DNA of 64,000 nt from Bernardetia sp963719525 (GCA_963719525.1 CAVRCG010000001.1:992001-1056000); one strand, 5' to 3'. Positions 30,161-40,057 are shown, numbered from the stretch's first letter. The notes: a model not told the origin generated them from the sequence alone. Numbers and translations: made by a program.

Positions 30161-30778
30161 ATGAAACTGATTCTAACTCTACTTTTCTGTAGTTTTCCTT
30201 TTCTAAGTTATTCCCAAGACACAACATTCTTGAAAGTCCATTTTTTGTATGGCTCAAAACCATTGAAAAAATATAAAGAAATAGAGAAAAAATGGTTTGG
30301 AGGAATTTTGGGAGGACATGTAGGAATTGAAGTAGAAGAAGATAAAGTGCTGAATTTTTTGCCTAGTAGTGAAAAGTTTCATGTCTTTCCAGATAATGAA
30401 GAAAAACACAGTACGTATGCTATTCATTCGGTGCGAAGTTTTTATGCTATTTTTGGAGGAAACCCAGATAGTGTCAAACTGGCGATTGTTTGTATTCCAA
30501 TTACCATTCAACAAAAAGAAACTTTTGAGAGTATTGTGTCCGAATATATAGGTCATGCACCTTATGATTATGCTTTTTTTGGAATGCGCTGTGGTGCTGC
30601 AACGTATGAAATTTTGGCTCAATTAAGTATTTTGAAAAGTTATAAGCAAAGAAAAACGAGTAGAAAAATATTTTATCCAAGAAAATTACGCAAACGGCTT
30701 TTCAAAATGGCAAAAGAGAATAATTGGAAAGTTATAAAGCAGCAAGGTTTTGATAAAAGAAAATGGGAAAGAGATTGA
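30161..30778 (+). CDS. Secreted protein, possible permuted papain-like (NlpC/P60-like) enzyme
   Basis: A 205-residue protein with a signal peptide (ending LSYSQD). It has GGILGGHVGIEVEEDKVLNF (about 45-65) and, later, PYDYAFFGMRCGAATYEIL (about 135-155). A His in GHVGIE before a Cys in RCG is the order seen in circularly permuted NlpC/P60/LRAT-like proteins such as YiiX, so a cysteine hydrolase or acyltransferase is plausible. That is inference; a third residue cannot be assigned. The C-terminus is very basic (RKTSRKIFYPRKLRKRL). Its start is 7 bases after the PorP/SprF stop, which strongly suggests co-transcription and perhaps an outer-membrane or periplasmic role. Confidence 0.6.
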   Translation: MKLILTLLFCSFPFLSYSQDTTFLKVHFLYGSKPLKKYKEIEKKWFGGILGGHVGIEVEEDKVLNFLPSSEKFHVFPDNEEKHSTYAIHSVRSFYAIFGGNPDSVKLAIVCIPITIQQKETFESIVSEYIGHAPYDYAFFGMRCGAATYEILAQLSILKSYKQRKTSRKIFYPRKLRKRLFKMAKENNWKVIKQQGFDKRKWERD

Positions 30779-30804
30779 GAGTAGCATTTTATAAATTATT
30801 TTTT

Positions 30805-30812
30805 TATATTTG
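30805..30812 (+). promoter_or_regulatory. Candidate -7 element (TATATTTG)
   Basis: A perfect TAnnTTTG, 48 bases before the start of the lipoprotein gene; no clear -33 TTG is seen. Confidence 0.3.
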
Positions 30813-30860
30813 AAAATACTATTAACTCTATTTTATTATAAAACCTTAAAATAAATCGAA

Positions 30861-31427
30861 ATGAAAGTTATCTATTTACTTACTATTTTACTACTTACTG
30901 TATTTCTATCTTCTTGTACAACAGAAAACGCAAAACAGGAAGCACAACATCAAACCAGAGGAGATATACGAGAGGAAAAGGAAGTACAGGGAGCAACCAA
31001 AGAACCCGAACAAATTGGTAGAATTGTATTCGACATTCTCAAAAATTTAAGTACTGAGTCCAAACAAGAATATGCAAAGCACTTTGCTTCTATTGAGGAT
31101 ATAAGAAAATTAGGAAGAAATGAAACTGTAATTACTGACCAAAAATTTAGAAATAAAATGACCTCATTGCCAAAAGAAGAGTGGGAACAAGCAATATTAA
31201 AAAATTATAATAGAACGAAAGAAAAGGCAGCTTCTTTAGGAATTAGTTGGCAAGAGATTACATATCTAGATTTTGTCTATGAAATAGAAACCAAAGAATC
31301 AATAAAAGCTCTTGAAGGCAAATTGTATTTCAAATCGAATGATAAGAGTTATAATATAAAAGTAGGTTCGATTTGGAATGGAACAGAATATCTAATTTTT
31401 CAAATTGGAGATTTGTCTGCTAGATAA
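30861..31427 (+). CDS. Lipoprotein of unknown function
   Basis: A 188-residue protein with a lipoprotein signal (TVFLSSCTTEN; Cys about residue 19), a charged linker rich in Glu, Gln and Lys (about 22-50), and a mixed alpha/beta domain that ends with strands (KSYNIKVGSIWNGTEYLIFQIGDL). The C-terminal part resembles small periplasmic domains that fold like NTF2, but I cannot name a family. It has its own promoter candidate and shares a bidirectional terminator with gdhA. No functional link to its neighbours is visible. Confidence 0.65.
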   Translation: MKVIYLLTILLLTVFLSSCTTENAKQEAQHQTRGDIREEKEVQGATKEPEQIGRIVFDILKNLSTESKQEYAKHFASIEDIRKLGRNETVITDQKFRNKMTSLPKEEWEQAILKNYNRTKEKAASLGISWQEITYLDFVYEIETKESIKALEGKLYFKSNDKSYNIKVGSIWNGTEYLIFQIGDLSAR

Positions 31428-31443
31428 TAAAATTACACAAAAT

Positions 31444-31482
31444 AAAAAACGAATTGCAGACTAAAACTACAATTCGTTTTTT
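31444..31482. terminator. Bidirectional terminator between convergent genes
   Basis: An AAAACGAATTG/CAATTCGTTTT stem with A-run and T-run on its two sides serves both the lipoprotein (+) and gdhA (-). Confidence 0.75.
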
Positions 31483-31503
31483 TACAGAAAACCTCAAAAA
31501 AAT

Positions 31504-32871
31504 CTAAACCACACCTTGTTCAATCATCGCATCAGCCACACGAACAAAACCAGCAATGTTAGCTCCTTTTAAGTAGTTTACTTTTTTATCCTTCTTTTTA
31601 CCTTCATTGCCATACTCTACACATTGCTCATGTATTTTTTTCATAATGGCAATTAGTTCTTCATCTACTCTTTCTTTTGTCCAGGATAAGCGCATAGCAT
31701 TTTGGGTCATTTCTAATCCAGAAGTAGCCACACCACCAGCATTTGAGGCTTTTCCAGGAGCATACAAAACATTATTCTCGTGAAATATATCAATTGCTTC
31801 TGGCGTAGTTGGCATATTTGCACCTTCAGCAACCAACTGACAACCATTCTTTACAAGTGCTTTTGCGCCTTCTTCTTCTAGCTCGTTTTGAGTTGCACAA
31901 GGCAGAGCTATATCACATTTTTCTTCCCAAGGGCGTTTGTCAGCAAAGAATTTTGCAGATTTATATTTTTGAATGTACTCTTTTATTCTACCTCTTTTCT
32001 CATTTTTGAGTTCTTTTACAAACTCTAGTTTTTCTGTATTTATTCCTTCTGCATCATAAATATAGCCGTCAGAATCAGAGAAAGTAATTACTTTTGCACC
32101 AAATTCAATTGCTTTTTCACAGGCATATTGAGCTACATTTCCAGAACCAGAAATTGTAATTACTTTATCTTTTAAAGAGTCGCCTTTGTGTTCCATCATT
32201 TCTTTTACGAAATAAAGAAGACCATAACCTGTTGCTTCGGTACGTAAAAGTGAGCCTCCCCACTTTATGCCTTTTCCTGTAAATGTTCCTGTAAATTCGT
32301 TTGCTAGTCGTTTGTACTGTCCAAACATATATCCTACTTCTCTAGCTCCTACGCCAATATCACCAGCAGGAACGTCTGTTTCGGGACCTACGTGTTGAAA
32401 AAGTTCAGTCATAAAACTCTGACAAAAACGCATCACTTCTTCATTACTTTTTCCTTTTGGATCAAAATCAGAACCACCCTTTCCACCTCCTAAAGGCAAA
32501 CCTGTAAGTGAGTTTTTGAAAGTTTGCTCGAAGCCCAAAAATTTTAGAATAGATAAATTTACGCTCGGATGAAAACGCATTCCTCCTTTGTAAGGACCAA
32601 TAGCAGAATTAAACTGAACACGAAAACCTTTATTGACTTGAATCTCGTTTTTGTCGTCTAACCAAGGGACACGAAATAAAATAGCTCTTTCAGGCTCAAC
32701 CATTCGTTCCAATAATTTTGCCTTTTTGTACTTTGGATTTTCTTCTATAAAAGGAATAATAAATTCGGCTACTTCTTCTACGGCTTGTAGAAATTCGTGT
32801 TCGTGAGCTTGTTTTGATTTAACAGAATCTATAAAGCCATTCACTTGTGCATGATGATTATTCTTTGACAT
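31504..32871 (-). CDS. gdhA: Glutamate dehydrogenase, hexameric GdhA type
   Basis: Interconverts glutamate and 2-oxoglutarate plus ammonia, usually with NADP in this group. The Glu/Leu/Phe/Val dehydrogenase N-domain contains KGGMRFHPSVN and the catalytic lysine region LPLGGGKGGSDFDPKGKS; PAGDIGVGAREVGYMFGQYK follows. The Rossmann domain has VITISGSGNVAQYACEKAIE, and SNAGGVATSGLEMTQNA closes the active site. 455 residues is the usual size for the bacterial hexameric enzyme, so I assign ammonia assimilation as its likely role. It is a single gene, ATG start at 32871. Confidence 0.95.
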   Translation of the reverse strand: MSKNNHHAQVNGFIDSVKSKQAHEHEFLQAVEEVAEFIIPFIEENPKYKKAKLLERMVEPERAILFRVPWLDDKNEIQVNKGFRVQFNSAIGPYKGGMRFHPSVNLSILKFLGFEQTFKNSLTGLPLGGGKGGSDFDPKGKSNEEVMRFCQSFMTELFQHVGPETDVPAGDIGVGAREVGYMFGQYKRLANEFTGTFTGKGIKWGGSLLRTEATGYGLLYFVKEMMEHKGDSLKDKVITISGSGNVAQYACEKAIEFGAKVITFSDSDGYIYDAEGINTEKLEFVKELKNEKRGRIKEYIQKYKSAKFFADKRPWEEKCDIALPCATQNELEEEGAKALVKNGCQLVAEGANMPTTPEAIDIFHENNVLYAPGKASNAGGVATSGLEMTQNAMRLSWTKERVDEELIAIMKKIHEQCVEYGNEGKKKDKKVNYLKGANIAGFVRVADAMIEQGVV

Positions 32872-33048
32872 ATTATTTTTGTGTTTGTGTGTTTATTGTT
32901 CTAACCCATAAAATTTAGGAAATGAGTTAAAAAATTTTCTTAATTTACTAATTCTAATTGAAAAACAAACGTTTTGAATTATGAAAATTACAAATAAACA
33001 GATAGAACAGAAATAGTATAATTTATTCTACACAAAACAACTCTTAAT

Positions 33049-33670
33049 CTATCTTCTCTCAAACCCACAAAACAGGAAGTTTTGCTTTGTATCAAATGGT
33101 GTAATATGGTCTTCTTGCAAACAAGATGTTTTTTGAAAAGAGTTTTCAAATTGATTTATCAAACTCTCTTCATTATATTGACAAACTTCCAAACCACTAC
33201 ATTTTTTAGATCCTTGTTTTCGAAAAGGTAGCTATAACTAGATTTTTTGTCACAAATTTTTCTACCGTTTGAGTATATTTTTTGATGTGATTTGAATCCG
33301 TCAGAAAATGAAATGTTGCTCTATCGTGCCAAAGGTCGTAATTCGTTTTGGGTTCGAATTCTGTTACATCACTCACTATCCAAGTTACGTATTTTGCTTT
33401 TTCTCCAAATTTTGCCTCAATTCGTTTCTTTGCTTTCTCTAATGCGATTGAAGAAATATCCAAAACAGTAATATCTGTAAAATTATTTTCCAACAAAAAA
33501 TCTACTAACAGACTTTCTCCTCCTCCAATATCAATAATTTTCGCATCTTTTTTTAAATTAAAGGAATCAATAAAATCAAGTGAAGTTTGTGGTTTTGCTT
33601 GTGTCCAACTTACTTCTTGTGATGTTTTGGTTTGATAAACATTTTCCCAATGCTGTTTTTTTGAGTTCAT
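33049..33670 (-). pseudogene. Class I SAM-dependent methyltransferase, frameshifted
   Basis: The first 150 residues hold a methyltransferase of the type found next to tellurite-resistance or thiopurine enzymes: HWENVYQTKTSQEVSW at the start, motif I KIIDIGGGESLLVDFLL, then VLDISSIALEKAKKR and DLWHDRATFHFL. The frame fails near 33221: TCGAAAACAAGG reads S-K-T-R-I-stop. With one A fewer it reads SKQGSKKCSGLEVCQYN and runs on to KQNFLFCGFERR and TAG 33051-33049. The joined 206 residues match the family's size, including the SGL-x-V/C-x-x-Y stretch. The insertion is in an A4 run. Substrate unknown. Confidence 0.8.
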
Positions 33671-33694
33671 TTTTTTGATTTATTTTTGAAGTTT

Positions 33695-34048
33695 GTATTC
33701 ACTTCTAACTTTATTTCATTTCCTTAGTGAAACTTAATTTCTCTTGTTATTTCAGAACTTAGTGGTTATAAGTATTTGTATTCACTTCTAACTTTATTTC
33801 ATTTCCTTAGTGAAACTTAATTTCTCTTGTTGTTTCAGAACTTAGTGGTTATAAGTATTTGTATTCACTTCTAACTTTATTTCATTTCCTTAGTGAAACT
33901 TAATTTCTCTTGTTGTTTCAGAACTTAGTGGTTATAAGTATTTGTATTCACTTCTAACTTTATTTCATTTCCTTAGTGAAACTTAATTTCTCTTGTTGTT
34001 TCAGAACTTAGTGGTTATAAGTATTTGTATTCACTTCTAACTTTATTT
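33695..34048. repeat. 83-bp tandem repeat, four full copies plus a partial
   Basis: Copies begin at 33695, 33778, 33861 and 33944 with GTATTCACTTC, and a partial one at 34027 runs into the exonuclease stop codon. Copies are almost identical; the first has TTATTT where the others have TTGTTT. Each holds two CTTAGTG motifs 50 bases apart. There is no variable spacer, so it is not CRISPR. It fills the gap between the methyltransferase start and the exonuclease end. Confidence 0.95.
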
Positions 34049-34788
34049 TATTCCACAACAATAATATTCTCTTCCTTTATAATAGGTAGATTCTGCATTC
34101 TTAAAAATAATTGTCCTGTCAAGATTACGTCTTTTGTACAATAAATGGCAATTCTATTCAAATCTTTCTCCTTATAATAAACACCGTTTACTTCGCTTCC
34201 ATCAATATCATCTTTACTTGTCGCTAACCCAAAAACGGCAGCCAAAAGAGAAAGAGAAGTAAAGTTTTTGTAATCGCCAAACTTCCACATGTGCATCGTA
34301 TCAATATGATTTATTTCCCAAGGTTTTTTACCAGAAATATCCAAAGCAAAAGGAATATCAAGACCATTGATAAGCATTCGACGACACAAATAAGGAAAAT
34401 CAAACTCTTTTCCGTTGTGGGCTACAAACTGCAAATTCTTACCAAACTTTTCTACCACTTTTATAAAATCTTCTAAAAGCTCTTTTTCATTATCAGAAGC
34501 TAGAGATTTTACTCTAAAAATCTGTTCTTCCTGTTTATTATTTTTCTCGTTTTCATTTTTTTGAAGCGTAAAAAAACCAATTCCGATAACTACAATTTTT
34601 CCAAATTCGGCATAGATACCAGCTTTCTCTTCAAAGGCTTCTTTGGCTGTATTGTCTGGAGAGATACGTGCAGCCTTCTTTTCCCATAATAGTTTTAGGT
34701 TTTTTGGTAACTCTTCGAAGGTAGCATACGAACCAACTGTTTCGATATCGATGACCATCAGATTAGATAAATTAGTTGTTTTTTTCAT
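34048..34788 (-). CDS. Predicted 3'-5' exonuclease (PolB-like DEDDy family)
   Basis: A 246-residue protein of the stand-alone PolB-type exonuclease family. ExoI motif: VIDIETVGSY (D15, E17). ExoII: FVAHNGKEFDFPYLCRRM. ExoIII-like: YCTKDVILTGQLFLRM, giving Y-x3-D. These supply the four acidic metal ligands of a DEDDy nuclease. It would trim DNA or RNA 3' ends; its biological role is not established. The stop codon touches the last partial copy of the 83-bp tandem repeat, so the repeat reaches the very end of the gene. Confidence 0.8.
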   Translation of the reverse strand: MKKTTNLSNLMVIDIETVGSYATFEELPKNLKLLWEKKAARISPDNTAKEAFEEKAGIYAEFGKIVVIGIGFFTLQKNENEKNNKQEEQIFRVKSLASDNEKELLEDFIKVVEKFGKNLQFVAHNGKEFDFPYLCRRMLINGLDIPFALDISGKKPWEINHIDTMHMWKFGDYKNFTSLSLLAAVFGLATSKDDIDGSEVNGVYYKEKDLNRIAIYCTKDVILTGQLFLRMQNLPIIKEENIIVVE

Positions 34789-35588
34789 AATTATAGAAGG
34801 GAATATTTGTTTTATTTTTTTGAAAGGTAACTACTTAGTATTTTTAATGAAAATGATGAAAACGGTAATTTTAGCAAAAATGTAGTTATTATAGAGCAAT
34901 TTACTAAACTCTAACCGTCGTAAAACAACAAATTAAATTATTTTATGACAATAATTTGATAATGTAATTATTGAAAGATAAAATTTTTACACTTAATCTG
35001 TTTATCTTTTCTGAAAAAACTAGCTCGTATATGAACATTCCGTAAAACAAACTAGTAGACAAATTAGAAATTGCTAAATTTGCTTACTATTTTTCACTAA
35101 AATGAAATAATATTGAAGCGTAATTAGTTTTGTGTTATTGGAATATATTTTATACCTTGCCAAACAATCAAAAAATAGTATTATTCATATTTAAACAAAC
35201 TAAGTTAAGTAACTAGACAAATAGAGAGTTAAGTTACATAATTAGTTTATATGAGTAACAGGCTTCAGAAAAATTTTTTATAGAAAAAGTTAGTTTTGTT
35301 CTCTTTCCCCAAAGAAACTAGCTAAAAAACGATTTCCCTTATATCGTTAGTTCTTCTATCCCTTTTCTAAATGGAGTTTGATTATCCTATATATCTTTAT
35401 CTTAAAACTAAAAATACATTATTATCCTATTATGTATTTATAGTAAATGATAAAATCAATATCTGATTAAAGAAAATAAAAGACCTAATCTTATAAAAAA
35501 ATATCTTTTATACCTGTTTTTTGCTGCATAATAGCGAAAAAACACAAGGTATAAGTTAATCTTTGATTTACATTCTGATAGAACTCTT
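34789..35588. other. 800-bp intergenic region, nothing recognised
   Basis: A very A+T-rich divergent gap between the exonuclease and the third DISM phosphatase. It contains ATGAGTAACAGG near 35251, similar to one arm of the nested elements, but with no matching partner. No open frame or RNA gene was found. Confidence 0.4.
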
Positions 35589-37853
35589 ATGAAAAAAGTG
35601 TACTCTGTATTTTTATCATTTTTTCTGTGTCTTATATTTTGTTTTGCATTTATTAAAGTTTCTGCTCAAGAAATTAGTGTAGATGATGACAAAAAAATAG
35701 TTCCAGAAATTGGTAAAGGATTATTATATTTGGAAGATAAAGAAAATAAATATATTCAAAATACATCGAATTTATTTACTTCTACCGATTTTAAAGTATT
35801 TGAGAAAGAAGAGTTTAATTTTTCTAGTTCTACGTCTGCATTTTGGATTCGATTTGAAGTACAATCACTTATCGATAAAGAGATTTATTTAGAAGTAACA
35901 AATCCATTATTAGACTCTCTAGTTTTGTTCGAAAAAGACGGAAATAGATTAGAACAAATCGGAATTTCTGGAGCTTCACTTCCCTTTCGTTTTCGTTCTT
36001 TACTTTATACAAAACCTAATTTTTTATTAGAACTAAGAAATGGACAAACGAAAGAGTATTTCTTATACATAAAAAGTAATTTTCCGACCAAAACTTCATT
36101 GCAAGCAGGTTCTGCTGTAGCTATTCTGCAACACCAACATAAAAGAGATGTAATTATTGGTGGTTATATAGCCATAATGATTGCTATGTTATTTTATAAT
36201 TTGTTTGTTTTTATTTCTACAAAAGACAAAATTTATTTTTATTATGTTTTACATGTTTTCACTACTTGCCTAGTTTACGGAACTTTAAAAGGATATACCT
36301 TTGAGTTTTTGTGGGACAGTTCGCCAATTATTAATTATTATATTCCTGTTATTACTTCCCTTGAACACATTTGTATTTTACTTTTTGCTGTGCGATTCTT
36401 GAATGTCCATACTCAAAAAAGACAATTTAGAGTTATTACTTACTCTTTGTATATTACTTTTGCAGCGAGTATAGTAGTAGGATTACTTAATTTTTATTTT
36501 TGGAGTTACTTAATTATGCAGATAGGAAGCGTAATATTATCTTCTTATTTACTTTTTTTGAGTTTGTTCTTTTGGACGAAAGGCTTTACTCCTGCAAAAT
36601 ATTTTTTACTCGCTTGGTCTGCTTATCTGATAGGTTTGATTATCTCCATGTTAGAAATAAACTCATTTGTATCTACTAATTTTTGGACACAAAACGGAAC
36701 AATTATAGGAAGTGCAATAGAAGTAATTTTGCTCTCTTTTGCGCTGGCTTATCGTATCAATTTGTTTATAAAAGAAAAAGAAAAAGCCTTAGCCCTTGTA
36801 ACGATAATACGAGAAGAAAAAAATAATATTCTAGAACGACAAGATGAATTGATAGAGTATAAAATGAATGAAGAGTTGAGTGGTCTTAGAGAAGTGGCTG
36901 AAGAATCGGAATTAATAAACGACGAACTTCAACGAGTTTTTCATAAGCTAAATGAACAAAAAAACACAATAAATATGCGTTCGGAAGCCCTTCAATACAT
37001 TAATATTCAGCTAAAAGATACAAATACAGAACTCAACGAGACCTTAACATTAATAGAAAAACAGCGAGATTTGATTGCAGAAAAAAACAGAAGTATTGTA
37101 GATAGTTTGCGTTATGCCCAAACTATTCAACAAGCCATTCTTCCTCTACCAGAAGCAGTAAATCAACTTATTGAAAATCAATTTATAATCTATAAACCAA
37201 AAGATATTGTAAGTGGAGATTTTTATTGGATTAATGAAGCAAACGGAAAAACTTACATTGCTGCTGTAGATTGTACAGGACACGGAGTACCGGGAGCTTT
37301 TATGTCTTTGATAGGATATACTGCTTTAGAGACAATCGTAAACAAAAATGAAGTAGAAAACCCTGCTCAAATCCTTACAGAATTACACGAAATAGTACAA
37401 CAATCTTTGAAGCAGCGAGAATTAAATAATAGTGATGGAATGGATATTTCACTATGCGTGTTAGAAAAATTAGATGAAGATAGTTATGCCGTAGAATTTG
37501 CTGGTGCAAAACGTCCGTGTTTTGTGTATGAAAAAGAAAATTCTGAAATGATAGAAATTAGAGGAACACGCCAAAGTATTGGTGGCTGGTCTAAAAAGCC
37601 ACGAAAACCATTTGAATTAAATAAATTTAAGCTCAAAAAAGCAGATTGCTTGTACTTATTTAGCGACGGATTTGCTGACCAAAACGACGAACAAGGAGAA
37701 AAATTTGGTTCAATAAAATTTAAAGACCTTATTTGTGGAGTAGCAAGTAATACAGTTGAGGTACAAAAAAAGATTATACGAAATACCTTGAGAAGGCATC
37801 AAGGACTTGAACACCAAAGAGATGATATTTTGCTTATCGGAATACAGATTTGA
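35589..37853 (+). CDS. 7TMR-DISM sensor with SpoIIE/PP2C phosphatase output
   Basis: A paralogue of the protein at 1924, 754 residues, on the other strand. A signal peptide ends KVSAQE; then the DISMED2 domain (about 35-160; SAFWIRFEV matches the SAFWFRFEI of the paralogue), seven helices (about 185-395), a coiled coil (about 400-500) and a SpoIIE domain (about 535-752) with SGDFYW, DCTGHGVPGAFMS, DGFADQN and QRDDILLIG. All metal-binding acidic residues appear intact. It is a single gene, followed by a nested inverted-repeat element rather than a normal terminator. As with its relatives, the ligand and the phosphorylated target are unknown. Confidence 0.9.
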   Translation: MKKVYSVFLSFFLCLIFCFAFIKVSAQEISVDDDKKIVPEIGKGLLYLEDKENKYIQNTSNLFTSTDFKVFEKEEFNFSSSTSAFWIRFEVQSLIDKEIYLEVTNPLLDSLVLFEKDGNRLEQIGISGASLPFRFRSLLYTKPNFLLELRNGQTKEYFLYIKSNFPTKTSLQAGSAVAILQHQHKRDVIIGGYIAIMIAMLFYNLFVFISTKDKIYFYYVLHVFTTCLVYGTLKGYTFEFLWDSSPIINYYIPVITSLEHICILLFAVRFLNVHTQKRQFRVITYSLYITFAASIVVGLLNFYFWSYLIMQIGSVILSSYLLFLSLFFWTKGFTPAKYFLLAWSAYLIGLIISMLEINSFVSTNFWTQNGTIIGSAIEVILLSFALAYRINLFIKEKEKALALVTIIREEKNNILERQDELIEYKMNEELSGLREVAEESELINDELQRVFHKLNEQKNTINMRSEALQYINIQLKDTNTELNETLTLIEKQRDLIAEKNRSIVDSLRYAQTIQQAILPLPEAVNQLIENQFIIYKPKDIVSGDFYWINEANGKTYIAAVDCTGHGVPGAFMSLIGYTALETIVNKNEVENPAQILTELHEIVQQSLKQRELNNSDGMDISLCVLEKLDEDSYAVEFAGAKRPCFVYEKENSEMIEIRGTRQSIGGWSKKPRKPFELNKFKLKKADCLYLFSDGFADQNDEQGEKFGSIKFKDLICGVASNTVEVQKKIIRNTLRRHQGLEHQRDDILLIGIQI

Positions 37854-37882
37854 TAATTGTTATCAAAAATAGTAATAAGATT

Positions 37883-38053
37883 TTAATAGGAGTGACATTT
37901 TCCGATTTCTGCATGTAAACTTGTTTTAGACAAAATAATAGTTTGCTTTTTCCATAGAACAGTGTTTGCAAACCCTATTTTATGGAAAAAAGACGATTGC
38001 ACGCAATAAAATTTGGCAACTATTTGTTTATTTAGAAATTTCACTCCTATTAA
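37883..38053. repeat. Nested inverted-repeat element, copy 2
   Basis: The outer arms are TTAATAGGAGTGA (37883) and TCACTCCTATTAA (38041-38053), 13 bp perfect and five more with one mismatch. The arms differ from copy 1 (TATGAGTAACATT) at several sites, yet each change is matched on the other side. The core, CCATAGAACAGTGTTTGC to CCCTATTTTATGG, is a looser palindrome. 171 bp, non-coding. Confidence 0.8.
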
Positions 38054-38181
38054 GATTTATCAGTAATATTATACTCATCAATGAGATAAAAGTAATTTTG
38101 TTGTGTCTAATTTTTCGGATTTTATTTTTATATTCTTAAATTTAGTCTTTCATTTTTATAACTAATCAAAAGAAATAAATT

Positions 38182-38661
38182 TTGAATACAACAAGCCTAG
38201 AAAACGCTCATCAAGTAAAAACACAGGTCAAAATAATAAATAAATCTTCAAGTCCCTTACCCTTTTATCAAACCGAAGGAAGTGCAGGAATGGATTTGTA
38301 TGCAGACATAGAAGCCTCCATCGAACTAGATTCATTAGAAAGACAACTCATTTCAACAGGTATTTTTATAGAATTACCTTTAGGATTCGAAGCACAAGTC
38401 CGTCCTCGTAGTGGTTTGGCTTTCAAACACGGCATTTCTATTGTCAATTCTCCAGGAACAATTGATGCTGATTATAGAGGAGAAATAAAAGTTTTGTTAG
38501 TCAATCTTTCTAAAGAAAAATTTGTTGTCCAAAAAGGAGAACGAATTGCACAACTAATAGTCGCAAAACACGAACGCATAAACTGGCAAGAAGTACAAAC
38601 TATAGAAGAGCTTTCCGAAACCAAAAGAGGAAATGGTGGTTATGGAAGCACAGGAAAATAA
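38182..38661 (+). CDS. dut: Deoxyuridine 5'-triphosphate nucleotidohydrolase
   Basis: Cleaves dUTP to dUMP and pyrophosphate, keeping uracil out of DNA and feeding thymidylate synthesis. All five trimeric-dUTPase motifs are visible: EGSAGMDLYAD (I), PRSGLAFKHGI (II), GTIDADYRGEI (III), RIAQLIVAKH (IV) and KRGNGGYGSTGK (V). The only start before motif I is TTG 38182, which gives 159 residues, close to the normal length. It lies 231 bases before the nucleotidyltransferase. Confidence 0.95.
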   Translation: MNTTSLENAHQVKTQVKIINKSSSPLPFYQTEGSAGMDLYADIEASIELDSLERQLISTGIFIELPLGFEAQVRPRSGLAFKHGISIVNSPGTIDADYRGEIKVLLVNLSKEKFVVQKGERIAQLIVAKHERINWQEVQTIEELSETKRGNGGYGSTGK

Positions 38662-38893
38662 AGTACGAAGTTAGATTTAGCTACGCTGACTTTCAGTTCA
38701 GAAGTTAGAAGTAAATTACGAGCATGTACTTCGTGTTTTCTTTGATTTTTCAATATGTAACATAAATTAAACAAACTATTATTTTATGATTACTAATTAA
38801 TAGTCAATGATTTGCAACCTTAATTTGTAATTACTTCTAAAGTCTAATTTCTAAATCTTTTTATCTATTCAAACAACTTAAACTCAAAATATA

Positions 38894-39908
38894 GTGAAAA
38901 TTATTATTCCAATGGCAGGACGTGGTTCTCGTCTTCGCCCTCATACGCTTACCGTTCCCAAACCTTTAGTTCCTGTAGTGGGAAAGCCAATTGTAGAGCG
39001 TTTGGTGGAAGATTTGGCTCGTAGCTCAAAAGAAAAAATTGAAGAAATTGCTTTTATTGTTGGTGATTTTGGTCAAGAAGCAGAACAACAACTTCTTAAA
39101 GTAGCCGAAAATGTAGGCTCAAAAGGAAAAATTTATCATCAAGACAAACCTTTAGGAACAGCTCACGCAATTATGTGTGCGAAAGAATCATTAAGTGGGA
39201 ATGTGATTGTAGCATTTGCAGATACACTTTTTAAAGCAGATTTTTCTATCAATACAGAAAACGATGGCGTTATTTGGGTTCAAAAAGTGGCTGATCCTTC
39301 TGCGTATGGCGTGGTACAATTAGATGAAAATGAGGTAATTAATAATTTTGTAGAAAAGCCAAAAGAATTTGTGTCTGATTTGGCAATTATCGGTATTTAT
39401 TATTTTAAAGATGGAGAATATCTGCGTTCCGAATTGCAATACGTCATCGATAATAATATTAAAGATAAAGGAGAATATCAACTCACGACAGCATTAGAAA
39501 ATATGCGTAAAAAGGGTTCAAAATTCCGTACTGGGCAAGTTGAAGAATGGTTGGATTGTGGAAACAAAGATGCTGTTGTCTTTACTAATCAACGTTATTT
39601 AGAATATCTGACAGACAGAAAAACAGAAACTTTGATTTCTAAATCTGCAAACATTGAAAACTCTATTATTATCGAACCTGTATTTTTGGCAGATGGTGTT
39701 CATTTGAAAAATAGTGTGGTAGGTCTGTCATGTTTCTATTGGAAAAAATACGCATATTCATAATAGTAGAGTACAAAATTCTGTTATTCAATCAGATACA
39801 GTTGTCGAAGATGCACTTTTAGAAAATACAATGTTAGGTAATTTTGTAAAATATAATGGAAAACCTGAAAATTTGAGTTTGGGAGATTATTCGGAAGTGA
39901 AAAAGTAA
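38894..39908 (+). pseudogene. Sugar-phosphate nucleotidyltransferase, frameshifted at the beta-helix end
   Basis: An NTP transferase making an activated sugar such as UDP- or dTDP-glucose. The N-terminus KIIIPMAGRGSRLRPHT is the nucleotide loop; PKPLVPVVGKP follows. ADTLF and EKP mark the active site and GEYQLTTALE the sugar pocket. Near 39727 the frame shifts: GGTCTGTCATG would read G-x-H-V if one base were absent, giving HVSIGKNTHIHNSRVQNSVIQ, a left-handed beta-helix, to TAA 39906-39908. The joined gene codes 337 residues. GTG 38894 is the start. Loss of only the helix end might leave activity. Confidence 0.8.
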
Positions 39909-39916
39909 TTAGTACT

Positions 39917-40057
39917 GTGCAACATAAGTTTGTTTTTCTACCGTCGTTGAGGCTTTGCCGTCAACGAGGATTATTTCTCAAAAACCTCAACGACGGCTTT
40001 AGCCTTGACGGTGGAGTATAAAACGTCATTACTTTTATTAATAAACTTATGTTACAC
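39917..40057. repeat. CGTCGTTGAGG nested hairpin element, copy 2
   Basis: Arms GTGCAACATAAGTTT (39917) and AAACTTATGTTACAC (40043-40057), one mismatch. The core is nearly identical to the copy at 22427. The unit is bracketed by a direct repeat, TAATTAGTACTGTGCAACA at about 39906 and again at about 40060, which might be a target duplication or the scar of a second copy. Confidence 0.75.

Noticed and set aside
33695..34048. CRISPR array
   Set aside because: The units abut without unique spacers; it is a plain tandem repeat, and no cas gene is near.
34789..35588. Hidden gene or RNA in the 800-bp gap
   Set aside because: No frame longer than chance, no tRNA-like cloverleaf and no paired arms were found.
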